A stretch of DNA of 58,112 bases from Seminavis robusta (GCA_903772945.1 CAICTM010000588.1:1-58112), one strand, 5' to 3'. Shown: positions 1 to 10,952, counted from the first letter of the stretch. Notes: generated by a model not told the origin, from the letters alone. Translations and numbers: made by a program.

Positions 1-1
1 T

Positions 2-499
2 TGTGGAAGGACGATCTGGAAGACGTCACCCGAGATGAAACTGAAGCTTCCCAAAAGCAACACGAGAAAGGGGGTGTGCCTTTCAATGAATTTCTACGAC
101 ATAGAGAAGCATGGAGGAGTCAGCTGCGGAGTGTTGAAAGTGTTTGAAGAAGTACCTATTTATGTTGATGGCAAGATGGTAGGACTCGGGACTGCAGTGG
201 GGGAAGTGCAGGATGCCGGCAGTTCTGAAGGCAGCGAATCCGGAGACTCTCATGAGAAGCCCGCGGGCAAGAAGAAGAGTCATGACCAGAACAACGAGAG
301 CGATGCGTCGGACAGTGGTGGGTTTTTCAGTGGAGGATCCGAAGACGGTGACGGCGGCACAAATGGCAACGAAAGCGACAACAACAGCAACAACAATCCT
401 GGAGGTCGCGAGAATGACGATGATGATGAGGATGAGTCAGGTGAAGAAGAAGACGATTCAGAAGATGACGACAGCGAGGACGACGATAGTGATGAATGA
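2..499 (+). CDS. C-terminal part of an unrecognised protein with an acidic tail
   Basis: The frame is open from the left edge of the window to a TGA at 497-499, so the 5' end lies outside. The first ~70 residues are ordinary globular-looking sequence (for example 'FEEVPIYVDGKMVGLG'). The remainder is low complexity: Ser/Gly/Asn/Asp/Glu-rich, ending in an almost pure Asp/Glu/Ser tail. Such tails are common in nuclear, chromatin-associated or nucleolar proteins, but that is only a hint. I recognise no family. A second frame stays open to 665 and could be read as protein, so a frame break or further exon near the acidic tail is possible. Confidence 0.45.
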   Translation, partial: CGRTIWKTSPEMKLKLPKSNTRKGVCLSMNFYDIEKHGGVSCGVLKVFEEVPIYVDGKMVGLGTAVGEVQDAGSSEGSESGDSHEKPAGKKKSHDQNNESDASDSGGFFSGGSEDGDGGTNGNESDNNSNNNPGGRENDDDDEDESGEEEDDSEDDDSEDDDSDE

Positions 500-745
500 T
501 GGGTTCAAATTAACAGCTGCCAATATAAAGGAAATCAACGAGATAGTCCTGACAGAGATACAAATGGATGAAATCGCGCAGCAACTTGCGAGAGATAAGA
601 CCATGGACTTTCGTGGAAACATCAGGTGCAAGACGAGTATCCAACCACATCCTTTAACAAGTTAATCTTTCTATCAGTACAACTTTTTGTCTTTCCTTTT
701 ATTGTGGTCTATCTCTCTTCATCACACATCAAGAAAAGCCAAAAA
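500..745. other. Downstream flank of the partial acidic-tail gene
   Basis: This interval holds the tail of an alternative open frame that ends at 663-665. After that it is AT-rich sequence with no recognisable gene and is most likely 3' UTR and spacer. Confidence 0.3.
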
Positions 746-807
746 GCCACGACAGGAAGGAAGCCACCACAGGAAGGAAGCCACGACAGGAAGGAAGCCA
801 CGACAGG
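746..807. repeat. 17-bp minisatellite, about 3.6 copies
   Basis: Units begin at 746, 763, 780 and 797 (last one partial) with consensus GCCACGACAGGAAGGAA. The second unit differs by one base (G to C). It is non-coding in its setting. Such arrays are prone to copy-number variation. Confidence 0.9.
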
Positions 808-1146
808 ACCTTTAGAATTCTCTCCTGTTCCTACTATAAATCCTACAGTACTTCTTGTGTTTCAGCGCGTCCTCGGAAGAATGTTTCAGAGCATCGACGA
901 CCACTAATACCTGGTACACGTACAGTCGTTTTGACCTCGGCAGTCTTTGGGTCCACCTGGAGATACCAGGTTGAGTGTCCAGAGCCACCAGATCTTCACT
1001 TTGGACTACCGTACGGCTGTACAAGTTGAGCGTTCAGAGCCTCGGATCCAGAGCATAAATATGCATGCACTCGAGTCTTTCTAAAAAGCAATTGATGGTA
1101 CAAGTGGAGTGGTGGCAGCTATAATACTGGTATCAAAACCTTAACC
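808..1146. other. Upstream region of the first LRR gene, with LTR-like hints
   Basis: No gene is seen. A TATA-like stretch (CTATAAAT) lies near 836-843. At 1129-1141 there is TGGTATCAAAACC, which resembles the initiator-tRNA-Met primer-binding site of Copia-type retroelements (TGGTATCAGAGC). No paired LTR or gag/pol frame is visible in the window, so this is at most a relic and more likely chance promoter sequence. Confidence 0.3.
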
Positions 1147-4100
1147 ATGCAGTCGACCAAGCGTACTGATGATGATCGCCAATCAGCTGTGCTGCCGATG
1201 CCAATTGATAGTACTGGCCCTGATGTGGCTGGTATTATGGATGCGGCAGAAGAAGAAAGCCAAACGCAACCTCCGCCAACAAGGCATACAGAAGCATCAA
1301 CAGACAGCACACCTCGAAATCTTAATAATGACAAGGCAGAAGCACTTTCCGAAGAATTCGGCGTTATCGAAAAGGCTGCCAGGATAAGTGCTGCTGGTGA
1401 CGCTGCTTGTGGAGCTGGTGATGCTGGTGATGCTGAACGTCAAAAGCTACTATCTTTTGATCAAGAAGCAAGAGCATCATCCAAGGAAAATTCAAATAGT
1501 AGTGAGACATTCCCTCAAAATATGGAAGAAGGATTGGATCCTCTGGACCTAGCTAAAATTGTGGAAGCACGGCTAAGAGATTCGGGCGCCAGTCCGGCAG
1601 AGCAAGAGTGCACAACAAATCTTAATCCAACAACCGCAGTTCCACAGGCTGCTTCAGCCATGACAGGGACACATAGATCCCATAAAGAGTCTATATCTTC
1701 CCTTGATCTGGCAAAAATAGTGGAGGATCGGCTCCAAGATTCAGGTCAATGTGAAAACATTACCACTCAAGAAGGGGGCAATTCTCCATCAACAGCTGCT
1801 GTAGGCACCATTATTGAGCAGCAGAACCGCCACCTGGAACAAAAAGTGAGCAATAATTCAAGCACTACTACTACTGGTGAGGCCAACAGAATTGGACTCA
1901 GCGACACCAATGTAGTTCCGGTCGATACAGTTCAAAGTGATGGCAGTCATGAAATTTTGCATTTGCCTCGACTGGAACGGAGTTCTGCCAACAGAAGAAG
2001 ACCCCAATCACAACCAGGAGCCTACCCAAGCGGAGGAAATTTTCAAGGAATAGAGGAAATCTGGAAACATCAGTGACACACAGTGAAGCAGTGACTACCC
2101 GACCATCTATGATCGCACCAGAAAATTTGGCAGTGGCAAACTTGGTTGAAGATGATACAACCTTTCAGGATCTTCCCCAGGCTGAAGACTACAATCTGGA
2201 AAACGAGAACAGAAGCAGAGAAACAAGAATGAAGCAATTCAAAACCAAGGTCCTCTTGGGAGTCCTTGTCTTGTTGGCCATCATTCTCATTTTGGTAGCC
2301 ATCCTGAGTCCTCAAAGTCAAGATGGTAATGCAGATCTTGTCCCAGCAACCGCACCTAGTGAGCCGCCCAGCAACAACCCATCCCAGGGACCATCATCTT
2401 ATTTAGAATACTGGCTGTCACTTTTCCCAGAAACAACAATCGCTGCAATTCTGGAGCACCCAGGATCGCCCCAGTCAAGGGCATTTGAATGGCTGGTGGG
2501 AGAGATGGATGTTCTGCACAACCATACAGATCAGAGAGTAGTACAACGTTTCACACTTGCAACATTCTATTTTGCCAACAGCAAAGAACAATGGCTCTTC
2601 AGTGACAATTGGCTGAACCACAGTGTTCATGAGTGCCTTTGGTATTCAGGTTTGGAGAATTATTATTTTGTGTTTGAGGCCGACACATTTTTCCCACTGG
2701 ATCACATCAGTCCCTGTGAGCAAGATCCAGCTGGATATCTGGAGGATGGCACCTTGTATCAGGGAGATGGAATCATCAAGCACTTTTGGTTGTCGTTGAA
2801 TAACCTGGTGGGATCAGGGATTCCACCAGAGCTCTATTTGCTTACTGAACTTAGAAGCTTGGCATTGGATGGATTGAACCTCACCATCACCATCCCAGAA
2901 GAGCTCTCTGGCCTTTCCAATTTGGAGTATATTTCGATGTTGGGATGCGGCCTTTATGGCTCCATTCCTGAAGCACTCGGAAGATTGTCAAAACTTGGAG
3001 TTATCTACTTTCCCTTCAACTCTTTGACGGGAACTGTAAGTGATGACCTATGAAGTACGGGGCAAGATAGTTCTGCAATGTCTCATTTTGTCAAATTTTT
3101 GACTTTCTACATCTATGGTTCCCAGATTCCATCATCCCTGTTTTCCCTGACAAACTCCATGAGAGCCATTGCTCTATCAGAAAGTCAGCTGACAGGACCA
3201 GTGCGTACATTATGAGTCTTTTCTTTTCCGAATGCTTGTACAGTTGTGACATTCTCATTACCTGTTTTTCATCTTGCATACAATAGATACCAACAGAGCT
3301 GGGTTTGTTGACTAGTTTGCTGGGTATATGGTTTGATGCAAACTTCTTCACGGGGACCATCCCCACAGAGCTTGGGCGATTGACTCTTTTGAAATATTTA
3401 GATCTTCCCAACCTGATGTTGAGTGGCACGGTAAGTGTTTGCGGTGATGCGTAGGCGATGTGGTGGTTGTTTAGTTCCATGTGTCCCAGCTGTGCTCAAT
3501 GTTCTCCATGAATCCTTTAGATCCCAGTTGAGCTTACACTTCTTACAGACATGGAAACTTTGCAACTGGATGCCTCAGGTCTTACCGGGACAATCCCCAG
3601 GTGGCTTGGGAATATGACAATCCTGGACACGTTGCTACTGTCATACAACTCCTTTACAGGGACTGTAAGTCTTTTTGTGCCATTTGGGTCAAGTTTCTTC
3701 CTCTTCTAACATCATTGAGTCCATTGTTTGATCTTTTTCGTCTAGATCCCAACAGAACTTGGCCTGCTTACAAAGTTGTCTGCCTTGTGGCTTGATTTTA
3801 ATGCTTTGTCTGGCACAATTCCACGTGAATTTGGAAAGTACGAGCAAGTGTATGTGTTGACCATGGGTGGCAATAACCTGACAGGAGCCCTTCCTACAGA
3901 GCTTGGTCTGCTTACTGGTTTGTTTCAGTTGTGGCTACACGACAATGATTTGACTGGAACAGTGCCCTTGGAGCTTGGCAATGTTCCTTTCCCTGCACCT
4001 TACGGTGAAGCCTGGTTGCATGGAAATGATCTTTCTGGCATTATCCCTGAGAGCTTGTGTTCTGCCAACGACCTTGTTTTTGACTGCAGCAGCCAGCTCT

Positions 4101-4189
4101 GTGGGTGTGACTGGTGTAACTGTTCTGACAATAGAACATCACCGATACTGGAGGCAAACCAAACTGAGGGGAACCAAACTGAACCCTGA
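1147..4189 (+). CDS. LRR single-pass transmembrane protein (receptor-like, no kinase), five exons, one frame break
   Basis: Exons: 1147-3035, 3126-3200, 3287-3430, 3521-3664, 3746-4189. Introns are 90, 86, 90 and 81 bp, all GT-AG and all phase 0. The N-terminal ~360 residues are cytosolic and low complexity, with a duplicated 'LDLAKIVE.RL.DSG' motif near residues 131 and 183 and the 'QSQPGAY' segment typical of diatom LRR proteins. A transmembrane helix lies at about nt 2250-2310. An extracellular cap ('SPQSRAFEWL') is followed by about ten 24-residue plant-type LRRs (L.GTIP.ELG) and a Cys-rich C-terminal cap (CGCDWC). No kinase domain is present. Within exon 1 the frame changes between about 2037 and 2072: the first part ends at TGA 2074-2076, and the downstream part continues in another frame with no consensus intron between. 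This is either a one-base assembly deletion or a real lesion. The likely role is surface recognition or adhesion, by inference. Confidence 0.8.
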
Positions 4190-4805
4190 ATGGAATCACT
4201 GGATAGTTGTAAAGTGGATGTCTACGAAATAATTGATGCTTGGACGTTATTGGGGGCGCACGCGTGACCCCCTTGCAAGGGAGGACGAAGATCTGCTAGC
4301 CGCGACTTTCCTCGCATGGTCCTTGGGTTTCTGGCGGGCCTTGAGCCAGCACCAGGAGATGATGAGCAACAATTAACCGCAAGAAGAAGAGTAGCGAAAA
4401 GTCTACTTCTCCTTGTCTGGATGGGCGGTGGATCTTCCGTTTCCTGCAACGCGACCTTGAGAACCCAAGTCTCAAAACGACACATTGGCCCGTGAGCTTT
4501 CTTTCAGTGTGTGTGTGAATGGAAGTGCATAGCTGGATCGATCGACGCTGTACACTCGTAGATTACTAGTAATAGAGTTATTGAATATCATTACGAACAT
4601 GCACTGGTGAGCGAGCACGTGGACTTCTACTGTTTCCATCCAATGCCAATCATGCATTTGTTCGTGTCATTCACGATGGTTCTTTTGGAACCGACGGAGA
4701 CCCCCAAAGGCGGCGCTGATCCGTTTCAAAACATGACTCATCACGTGCAACCACTTGCCCTGTCCCATGGAAGCGAGCTTTGTATTTCTGAAAGAGTGCA
4801 CCCTA
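4190..4805. other. Convergent spacer between the LRR gene and the sulfotransferase
   Basis: These are the 3' flanks of two convergent genes. Short open frames occur on both strands, but none has recognisable protein character. I see no RNA gene. Confidence 0.4.
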
Positions 4806-6353
4806 CTACTCTTGTGCCACTACTTGTTTCTTCTTTTGTTTCTTTTCTTTTTTCATTCGCAACTTTTCTTCCCGTTCTCGTTTGCGTGTTGCTTGTCCCA
4901 ATAAATCGGGTGTATCAAAGTGTGCCATGTGTAGATTGGTGTGATTGTGTGGTGGTCGTGTTTTGTGCGGTCCTTCAAAATTGGCCCACATGGTAATGGG
5001 GAAATCGGTTTGGGCTCGCTGGTACATGTCCATATCGTACTGAGTAATGGATCGGACGTATGCCACGGTGGAATTCAAGAGTTGATTCTTGACAATTTTG
5101 TCGTGACTTTTATTCTTGACTTTGGATCGATGGAATCGTACGTGGGCGACATGTTCGATAAGGGGAAATGTTTCCATGGAGAGTCCTTCGGTGGTTCCGA
5201 CCCAATCGAGTTCGGTGGCGAAGGATTCGTAGACGGCTTCACATCCTTCTTTGGGTACGTCAATGGGTTTTCCCTGTTCGCGATAGCTTTGATAGTAGGC
5301 TTCTTCGGTGTGAACGCAAAAGAGGCATTGTGGATTGGGTAATGTCAATCGGATAAAGTCGTCTTCGGTGGGATTCGGGACAAAAAAGTATCGCATGTCT
5401 CCCTTTTTGCGCGAGGCATAGTAGTAATTGAAATGAGAAACGGCAAAGGAGAGTGGTTCGCGAATTACGGTGAACGCAAAGAAGGGGATTTTGCGGACTT
5501 GGGCCATGGCACGCCATTTCAAGAGATCTTTTGACAGAAAAAACGCAATACTGTGAGCATCTGCCCTTGCATACTATGGATAACAATATCCATTTTGGAC
5601 ATCGTGATAATTGAAGTAAAAAGAAACACACACCTTCTCGAACAGTCAAATCCATGTAGGGCGAACTCAATCCAGCATGATATTCGTAAAAGATTTTCAT
5701 TCCTGGCTTCCAATCTTCCAATGTTTGGTACATTTCTTGACGATACTTGTCCTGTTTGTTCCAGCCATAGACCATGCGATACCTCCAATGAGGATTTTTC
5801 TCAAAGGGTTCCATGATGGTCGTCCCGCCAGTTTTGGGAATGTGTCTGTATGATAATAGTAATAATAACAAAGTGTTAGTTCCAGATATAGGTTGTAATA
5901 ACGATCAAATATATAGTCAATACATAATCCGACGCTTACTGACTGTACTCACAAGTAGAATATAATCATGCCTTGGGCATTAATCTCTGGCAATAACTTG
6001 GACCCTGTTTGATGCCTCCCATTCTGTTCTAGTGGCGTGGGAACATTCCAATCGCGAGAAAACTCCTTGCTGTTGCGTAATCGTATTGCCGCTTCGGTAG
6101 TAATACTGGCATTGCTCAAGACGACCAATGGAGCATGAAAGCCTTCCAATCCGGTGGGACAGGGCAAGGACGATTGCGAATAAAACTTGTCCAACGAAAG
6201 ATGCAGTTGGATAATCACCACTACAAACATGGTCATGATCAGAGCCCCTCGCAGGGTAGATGGTAAACTCATGCCGCCATTATGGTTGTTGGCGGTGGTG
6301 GCTGCTCTGGCCGGGGACGGTGAGGAGGAAGGGTGAGGAGGAGTGAGTGCCAT
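4806..6353 (-). CDS. Type II membrane sulfotransferase (HS2ST/HS6ST-like P-loop fold)
   Basis: Exons on the minus strand: 6353-5953, 5845-5634, 5527-4806, giving 444 residues. Introns of 107 and 106 bp have GTGAGT and GTGTGT donors. The start is chosen at 6353 because it has a perfect context (GCCACCATGG) and yields a short cytosolic N-terminus before one transmembrane helix at about residues 36-54; an upstream in-frame ATG at 6455 is possible. The first splice joins into 'HIPKTGGTT' (about residues 135-143), the 5'-phosphosulfate loop that binds PAPS. 'VIREPLSFAVSHF' (R227, S235) is the 3'-phosphate-binding motif. The C-terminus is lysine-rich. By family knowledge it transfers sulfate from PAPS to a carbohydrate in the Golgi lumen, and sulfated polysaccharides are abundant in diatom mucilage. 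The acceptor cannot be read from the sequence. Confidence 0.85.
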
Positions 6354-6695
6354 GGTGGCTGGAGTGTTTTGATGTAATGAAAGAAAAAGAGCAAAGAGAG
6401 GCTTCACAGAGACTTGCATCCGATGGCTGAAGGGACCGCGCAAGGTTTCAGTCACATTTCCAACGGACTTGGATCAGATGCTCCGGATTGGAGACTTATG
6501 CTAATGAGCGAAAGGGGTCTTACTCATAATGCTTCTGACATGTATTCGGAGAACAGCGGCGGATTCGATTGATCGAATCGAATCGAATCGAGTCCTTCGT
6601 TCTCCCAAACCACACGACCTGTTCCCACGTTTCCCCCCGACTCCCCTCTAGCTAGCTTGGTAGCGACCAACTTCGGCAGTATCTCATTGTTGAAC
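6354..6695. promoter_or_regulatory. Divergent promoter interval with a TCGAA pentamer array
   Basis: This 342-bp interval separates the start codons of two divergent genes. It contains GATTCGATTGATCGAATCG and further GAATC units at 6561-6595. Similar arrays recur near 31944, 45612 and 54255. No TATA box is obvious. A regulatory role is inferred only from position. Confidence 0.4.
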
Positions 6696-8049
6696 ATGTC
6701 TTCTGATAGTACTAGCCCTGCTGCTGCTGCCAGGGGAAATCGCAGTGTTGATTCTCTTCTGTTGGATAATGATGCGATTTGGATCCAAGGCATTCTGCCT
6801 TTGGTTGGCGTTGGTCAGTACGCTTTTGTAGGAGCTGTCAACAAGAAGATGAACCAACTCTATAAAGAGTACTGCACAATTGAACTAAAGAAACATCCTA
6901 GAATGGTACAGGATAACCCTGGACGATACGTGTATTCGCACCGTCGCTCTGCAGAAATCACCGACACTCTTAATAGGGAAACATTCTGTAACCAGCCACG
7001 TGCAGAATACTGGCGGACGGACAAATATAGTGGAACCATAACACCCGATCACGATTATGCTTGCGCTGCAATTGCCGCAGTTGGAAATCTTGCTTTCATG
7101 CAGTGGGCACAACAACAAAGCTTGCCTTGGAAGAACGGTAAAACATGCTATCATGCTGCTAAAAATGGACATTTGGAGATTCTGATTTGGTTAAGACAGA
7201 ATGGTTGTCCATGGAGTATAACAACAAGCTGGGTTGCTGCTCAAAATGGACATTTGGAACTTCTAAAGTGGGCTCGTGCAAATGGTTGTGAATGGGATTC
7301 AGACACATGCGAGCGTGCTGCCAAAAATGGACATTTGGATATTCTAAAGTGGGCACATGACAATGGGTGTCCATGGCATGCATCAACATGCAAGGCTGCT
7401 GCTGAAAATGGACATTTCAATATCTTAAAGTGGGCTCATGAAAATGGCTGTCCGTGGAGTGCGTCAACATGCAAGGCTGGCTGCTGCTGAAAAGGGACTT
7501 GGAAATGTTGAAGTGGGCTCGTGAAAATGGTTGTCCATGGGATGTGTCAACATGCAGTGCTGCTGCCAAACATGGACATTTGGAAATTTTAAAGTGGGCT
7601 TTGAAAAGGCTGTCCATGGATGGATGGACATGTGCCTCTGCTGCGGAAGGTGGACATTGGGAGTTGTAAAGTGGGCTCGTGATAATGGTTGTCCATGGAA
7701 TGAAGGACATGTGCAGAAGCTGCTCGAGCGGTTTCCTTGATGTGCTCAAGTGGCTTGAACTGTTGTCCATGGGATGCATCCAACATGCAAGGCTGCTGCC
7801 AGACATGGACATTTGGATATTCTAAAATGGGCATATGAAAACGGTTGTCCATTGTATGCAGATACATGTGCAATGGCTGCTGAAAACGGAGACTTGGAAA
7901 TGTTGAAGTGGGCTCGTGAAAATGGTTGTCCATGGAATGAATGGACATATGAAGCTGCCTTCCTGTATACCGGTACCCAATGTGCTGAAGTGATCCAGTG
8001 GCTACAGGACAATGGATGCCCTGGGTCTAAAGGAGTTGCATTGCTGTAA
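6696..8049 (+). pseudogene. Ankyrin-like 'NGCPW' repeat protein gene with several frame breaks
   Basis: The ATG at 6696 opens a frame encoding a conserved N-terminal domain ('LPLVGVGQYAFVGAVN', F-box-like in position in related diatom and oomycete proteins). It is followed by ~26-residue repeats of the form GHLEILKWARENGCPWD..TC..AA. The frame stops at 7488-7490, but the repeats continue in a second frame to about 7670, then in a third frame to TAA 8047-8049. Comparison with the gene's own repeats shows missing single bases at 7600-7620, about 7655 and 7700-7790, and rearranged bases near 7480. At least five indels fall within 300 bp, while the flanks are clean. The locus is therefore either decaying or a badly resolved repeat in the assembly. 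If intact it would encode about 450 residues acting as a protein-interaction scaffold. Confidence 0.75.
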
Positions 8050-8720
8050 TGAGGGAAGGTTAGCTTCTAAAGGAATTGAATCAAAAGTAGACAATGCTCG
8101 TTTCCCCCTTTTAAAAATTTCCCCACTCTAAACTCTCTATAAGTATTACCTAGAAGAGGAGCTCTTTCCTGCTTTGCGGGATCCACGGAGCCAAAAATGG
8201 GTAGCTTTCACAAGGGCAATAGAGATGCGGGTCTGCACGAAGAACATCATTATGGGTCTTGCTCAATGTATGACGATACGGTACGGCCAACAAGGATACA
8301 CCAGTGCTCTTACCCGCCGAAGTCAGCACCCGCGTCATGGGGCGGAGGTTTGCGCAGCAGATAGCTACCCTCAAGTAGCTACTCAGCAGATGCCCTCAAG
8401 TAGCTAGTTGGGACTGCGACTGAATGCTGCTGCTGCGGGTGAAGTGGTTGCAGATCATACATGCTATGCGAGTCCCATTGACGGCTCGGGCGCCCCATCT
8501 ATAGATTTGCACCTGACGTCGTCGCCTTGGCAGGGCGTCAGGATCATCCCATTGCACCGTAACACTTGTGGCGTTGTGGCATTTCGCCGTTGCGTTTTGG
8601 GTAAAGTGTCGAGGAATTCAGTGATAGGGTTAGAGTTGGATCTTTCGCTCCGTTGGAAGACAACACCACACGAGAGAGCAGAAGAGCGCTGCCAACAAGG
8701 ACCCCTTGAATTAGTTGAGG
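8050..8720. other. Spacer with a 25-bp tandem duplication
   Basis: No convincing gene is present. A 14-bp word, CCCTCAAGTAGCTA, occurs at 8368-8381 and again at 8393-8406, as a local 25-bp duplication. The rest is the presumed 3' flank of the ankyrin-like gene and the promoter of the next gene. Confidence 0.4.
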
Positions 8721-10952
8721 ATGGTACATGAGGGAGATGAGAACGGAGATGATGAGACGAATAATGACGAGAAGAAGAGGCAAGATCCTTGCTGCTCCGT
8801 CTGTTCTATTGCCTTGGGTTCATGGGACAATGATGAACAACAAGAACAACCGAAAGATCAAGACATTCCCAGGTGCTCCGAATATGTAGCTCTGGCTTGC
8901 GCCAATCCGAAATGCCGTTGTGAGAAGCCAACCTATTATTGCACGCCAGACTGCTGGGAACATTTTGTCAAATTCCAATGGGGAATCTATTCTGGTTTGG
9001 GACAAGCTCACCAAGGTTTCCAAAGAGGGTTGTTCGGACAAGCTTGCGAACACTGTCGATCGGACATGGTCGTCATCACGAACGATAGCAACAATCATCA
9101 CAACACTTTGTTGCCCAACGGATGCCTGTCATTGGAACAAGCCTTGACCAAAATTGCACCAGAAATACTCGTCAAGGCATTGACTATTCTTCAACATGCC
9201 AATACATCCTCCAAGGATGACAACGACGGCAACAATAGTCATCACAATGATGTACGTACTGACGACGACGAGGATGTGGTTACTATCCGCCGCATTACTC
9301 AAGATCTAGAGGAACAGCGGCTGTTACAGTGCCCTTCCTGCAAGTACAAAATTGCCATTCCAGAAAATCGTGGCTGCGATGCCGCCTGGTGTGAACATTG
9401 CGGGAGGGCCCTCTGCCTCTATTGTCTCACGGATTGTGGGGATCACCCCAAAACCGATGCCACGGCGCACCAAAGTGCTCGTCTCATTGGAGACGCGCAT
9501 GAACATGTACTGCACAATGACTGTGGATGGACTGCCGGCAAGGGGATTATTCATTCTGGAAAAACACTGGCCCGTCATCATGAACGCCAGTTCGTGCACA
9601 AGGTGGCATTGCGCTTGAAACGAGTCGCCAACGATTCCATACGACAAGCTGTCTGTCGCAATCTACAAATACAACCAGAATTGTTATTGCTCGAAGAGGA
9701 ACATGATGATTGCCATGATCCTCATCATGAAAATAACAATCAAGACGACGATGACGACCGAAAGCAGAATGGTGATGGGAAAAAGAAGTATACTACTCCC
9801 AAAAAACGACAGAGCTTGACGGATCTGCGGCGCCAAATGGAAAACGACAAATGGGAACATTATCCTCCCGCAACGAGGGTGTCATTTCTCCATGCCGCAT
9901 ACAAGGGAGATGTTCCACTCGTTAAATGTCTACTCCAATCAGGGATTCCCTGTAACATACCAGATGCCATGGGGGGTGAAACGGCACTTCATTTTGCGGC
10001 CGTCAAGGGACACGTCCATGTCATACAAACCTTACTACACCATGGGGCCAATCCATGGTCGCTGTCACCTCCAGGACGAATACCATTGGATGATTTGTGT
10101 AACATGGAAAGCAGCTGTGACTTGAATACGGCGCGGTGTCTCACCAGAGCATGCATGGTGACGGCACCCGTCATTATGTGGGTGGGGGATGCCAAAAAGA
10201 ACAACCCGTATCCATGGCTACGCCCATGGCCCAATGGAACGACGGCACTGGCGTGTGCCAAAAAGTACCATCCCGACAGCCCAGTCAAGGACTATTTTGC
10301 AGCATTGCAGCACAGTTCTTACCGATTATGCAAAGCATGCGCCGAGGGAGACACGGAGAATGTTAGGTTGCTGTTGTCCAACACGACCAACCAATTCCCA
10401 TCGGAGCATCGAGTGCCAGAAGAGGAACCTGCAGAAAACAATCACAACAATCATCATTTACTACCACCAGCACAAGACTTGATATGGATCTACAATCAAG
10501 GCTCTGGTTGCACTCCTCTACTGGATCTTTGTGCCAAATCACTCAAGAACGAGCCGCAGCACATACTGGTCAGTGCCAAGAGAATCTTGAAAGTGGCCAA
10601 AGAAGCCGATGCCGACAGCAGCAGCATCCATGCACACAACATGACAACAACAGTACAAACCCTACTGCAAATGAGAGATTTCAAGTTCCAAGCAACCGTG
10701 TTGCATTGGCTGGCATTGGATCCAAGGCCGGCCATTCTACAAATTGCAGGGTTGTTCTTGCAACATGCTGGAAATGCTCTGTCACAGGCTGTGGACAAAC
10801 GGGGTCATACTGCCTTGGAGTGGGCACGCAGGTATGCCCTGAACAAGGACAACGATGGAAGCAATAATGAAGATGCCATTCCCGAGGAGCGCCAAAGACA
10901 CGTCGAGCGCTGGCAAAGCATCGTTCTAGCCTGGGAAGAAGAGGTTTGCTGA
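8721..10952 (+). CDS. Zinc-finger/IBR-like protein fused to ankyrin repeats
   Basis: A single exon encodes 743 residues. The start is the ATG at 8721, the first in frame. The N-terminal third is rich in paired cysteines: 'CCSVC', then 'CANPKCRC..YYCTPDCW' (MYND-like spacing), then 'EHCRSD'. From residue ~204 comes 'CPSCKYKIAIPENRGCDAAW' followed by C..C and CLYC, which resembles the second zinc module (IBR or RING2) of RBR ubiquitin ligases. An acidic/His linker follows. Two clear ankyrin repeats lie at residues ~388-450 ('TALHFAAVKGH..VI..LLHHGA'), with weaker ones to the C-terminus. The order resembles ANKIB-type RBR ligases, but with ankyrins last. Ubiquitin ligase activity is an inference; the first RING is not clearly recognisable, so a non-catalytic zinc adaptor is an alternative. 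Confidence 0.75.
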   Translation: MVHEGDENGDDETNNDEKKRQDPCCSVCSIALGSWDNDEQQEQPKDQDIPRCSEYVALACANPKCRCEKPTYYCTPDCWEHFVKFQWGIYSGLGQAHQGFQRGLFGQACEHCRSDMVVITNDSNNHHNTLLPNGCLSLEQALTKIAPEILVKALTILQHANTSSKDDNDGNNSHHNDVRTDDDEDVVTIRRITQDLEEQRLLQCPSCKYKIAIPENRGCDAAWCEHCGRALCLYCLTDCGDHPKTDATAHQSARLIGDAHEHVLHNDCGWTAGKGIIHSGKTLARHHERQFVHKVALRLKRVANDSIRQAVCRNLQIQPELLLLEEEHDDCHDPHHENNNQDDDDDRKQNGDGKKKYTTPKKRQSLTDLRRQMENDKWEHYPPATRVSFLHAAYKGDVPLVKCLLQSGIPCNIPDAMGGETALHFAAVKGHVHVIQTLLHHGANPWSLSPPGRIPLDDLCNMESSCDLNTARCLTRACMVTAPVIMWVGDAKKNNPYPWLRPWPNGTTALACAKKYHPDSPVKDYFAALQHSSYRLCKACAEGDTENVRLLLSNTTNQFPSEHRVPEEEPAENNHNNHHLLPPAQDLIWIYNQGSGCTPLLDLCAKSLKNEPQHILVSAKRILKVAKEADADSSSIHAHNMTTTVQTLLQMRDFKFQATVLHWLALDPRPAILQIAGLFLQHAGNALSQAVDKRGHTALEWARRYALNKDNDGSNNEDAIPEERQRHVERWQSIVLAWEEEVC

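Noticed and set aside
1129..1141. Copia primer-binding site as proof of a retrotransposon
   Set aside because: Only 13 bases match loosely. There is no LTR pair, target duplication or gag/pol frame in the window.
1846..1994. 149-bp intron to explain the frame break of the first LRR gene
   Set aside because: It has possible GT-AG ends. The conserved QSQPGAY segment that follows is in the upstream frame, so the shift must lie further downstream.
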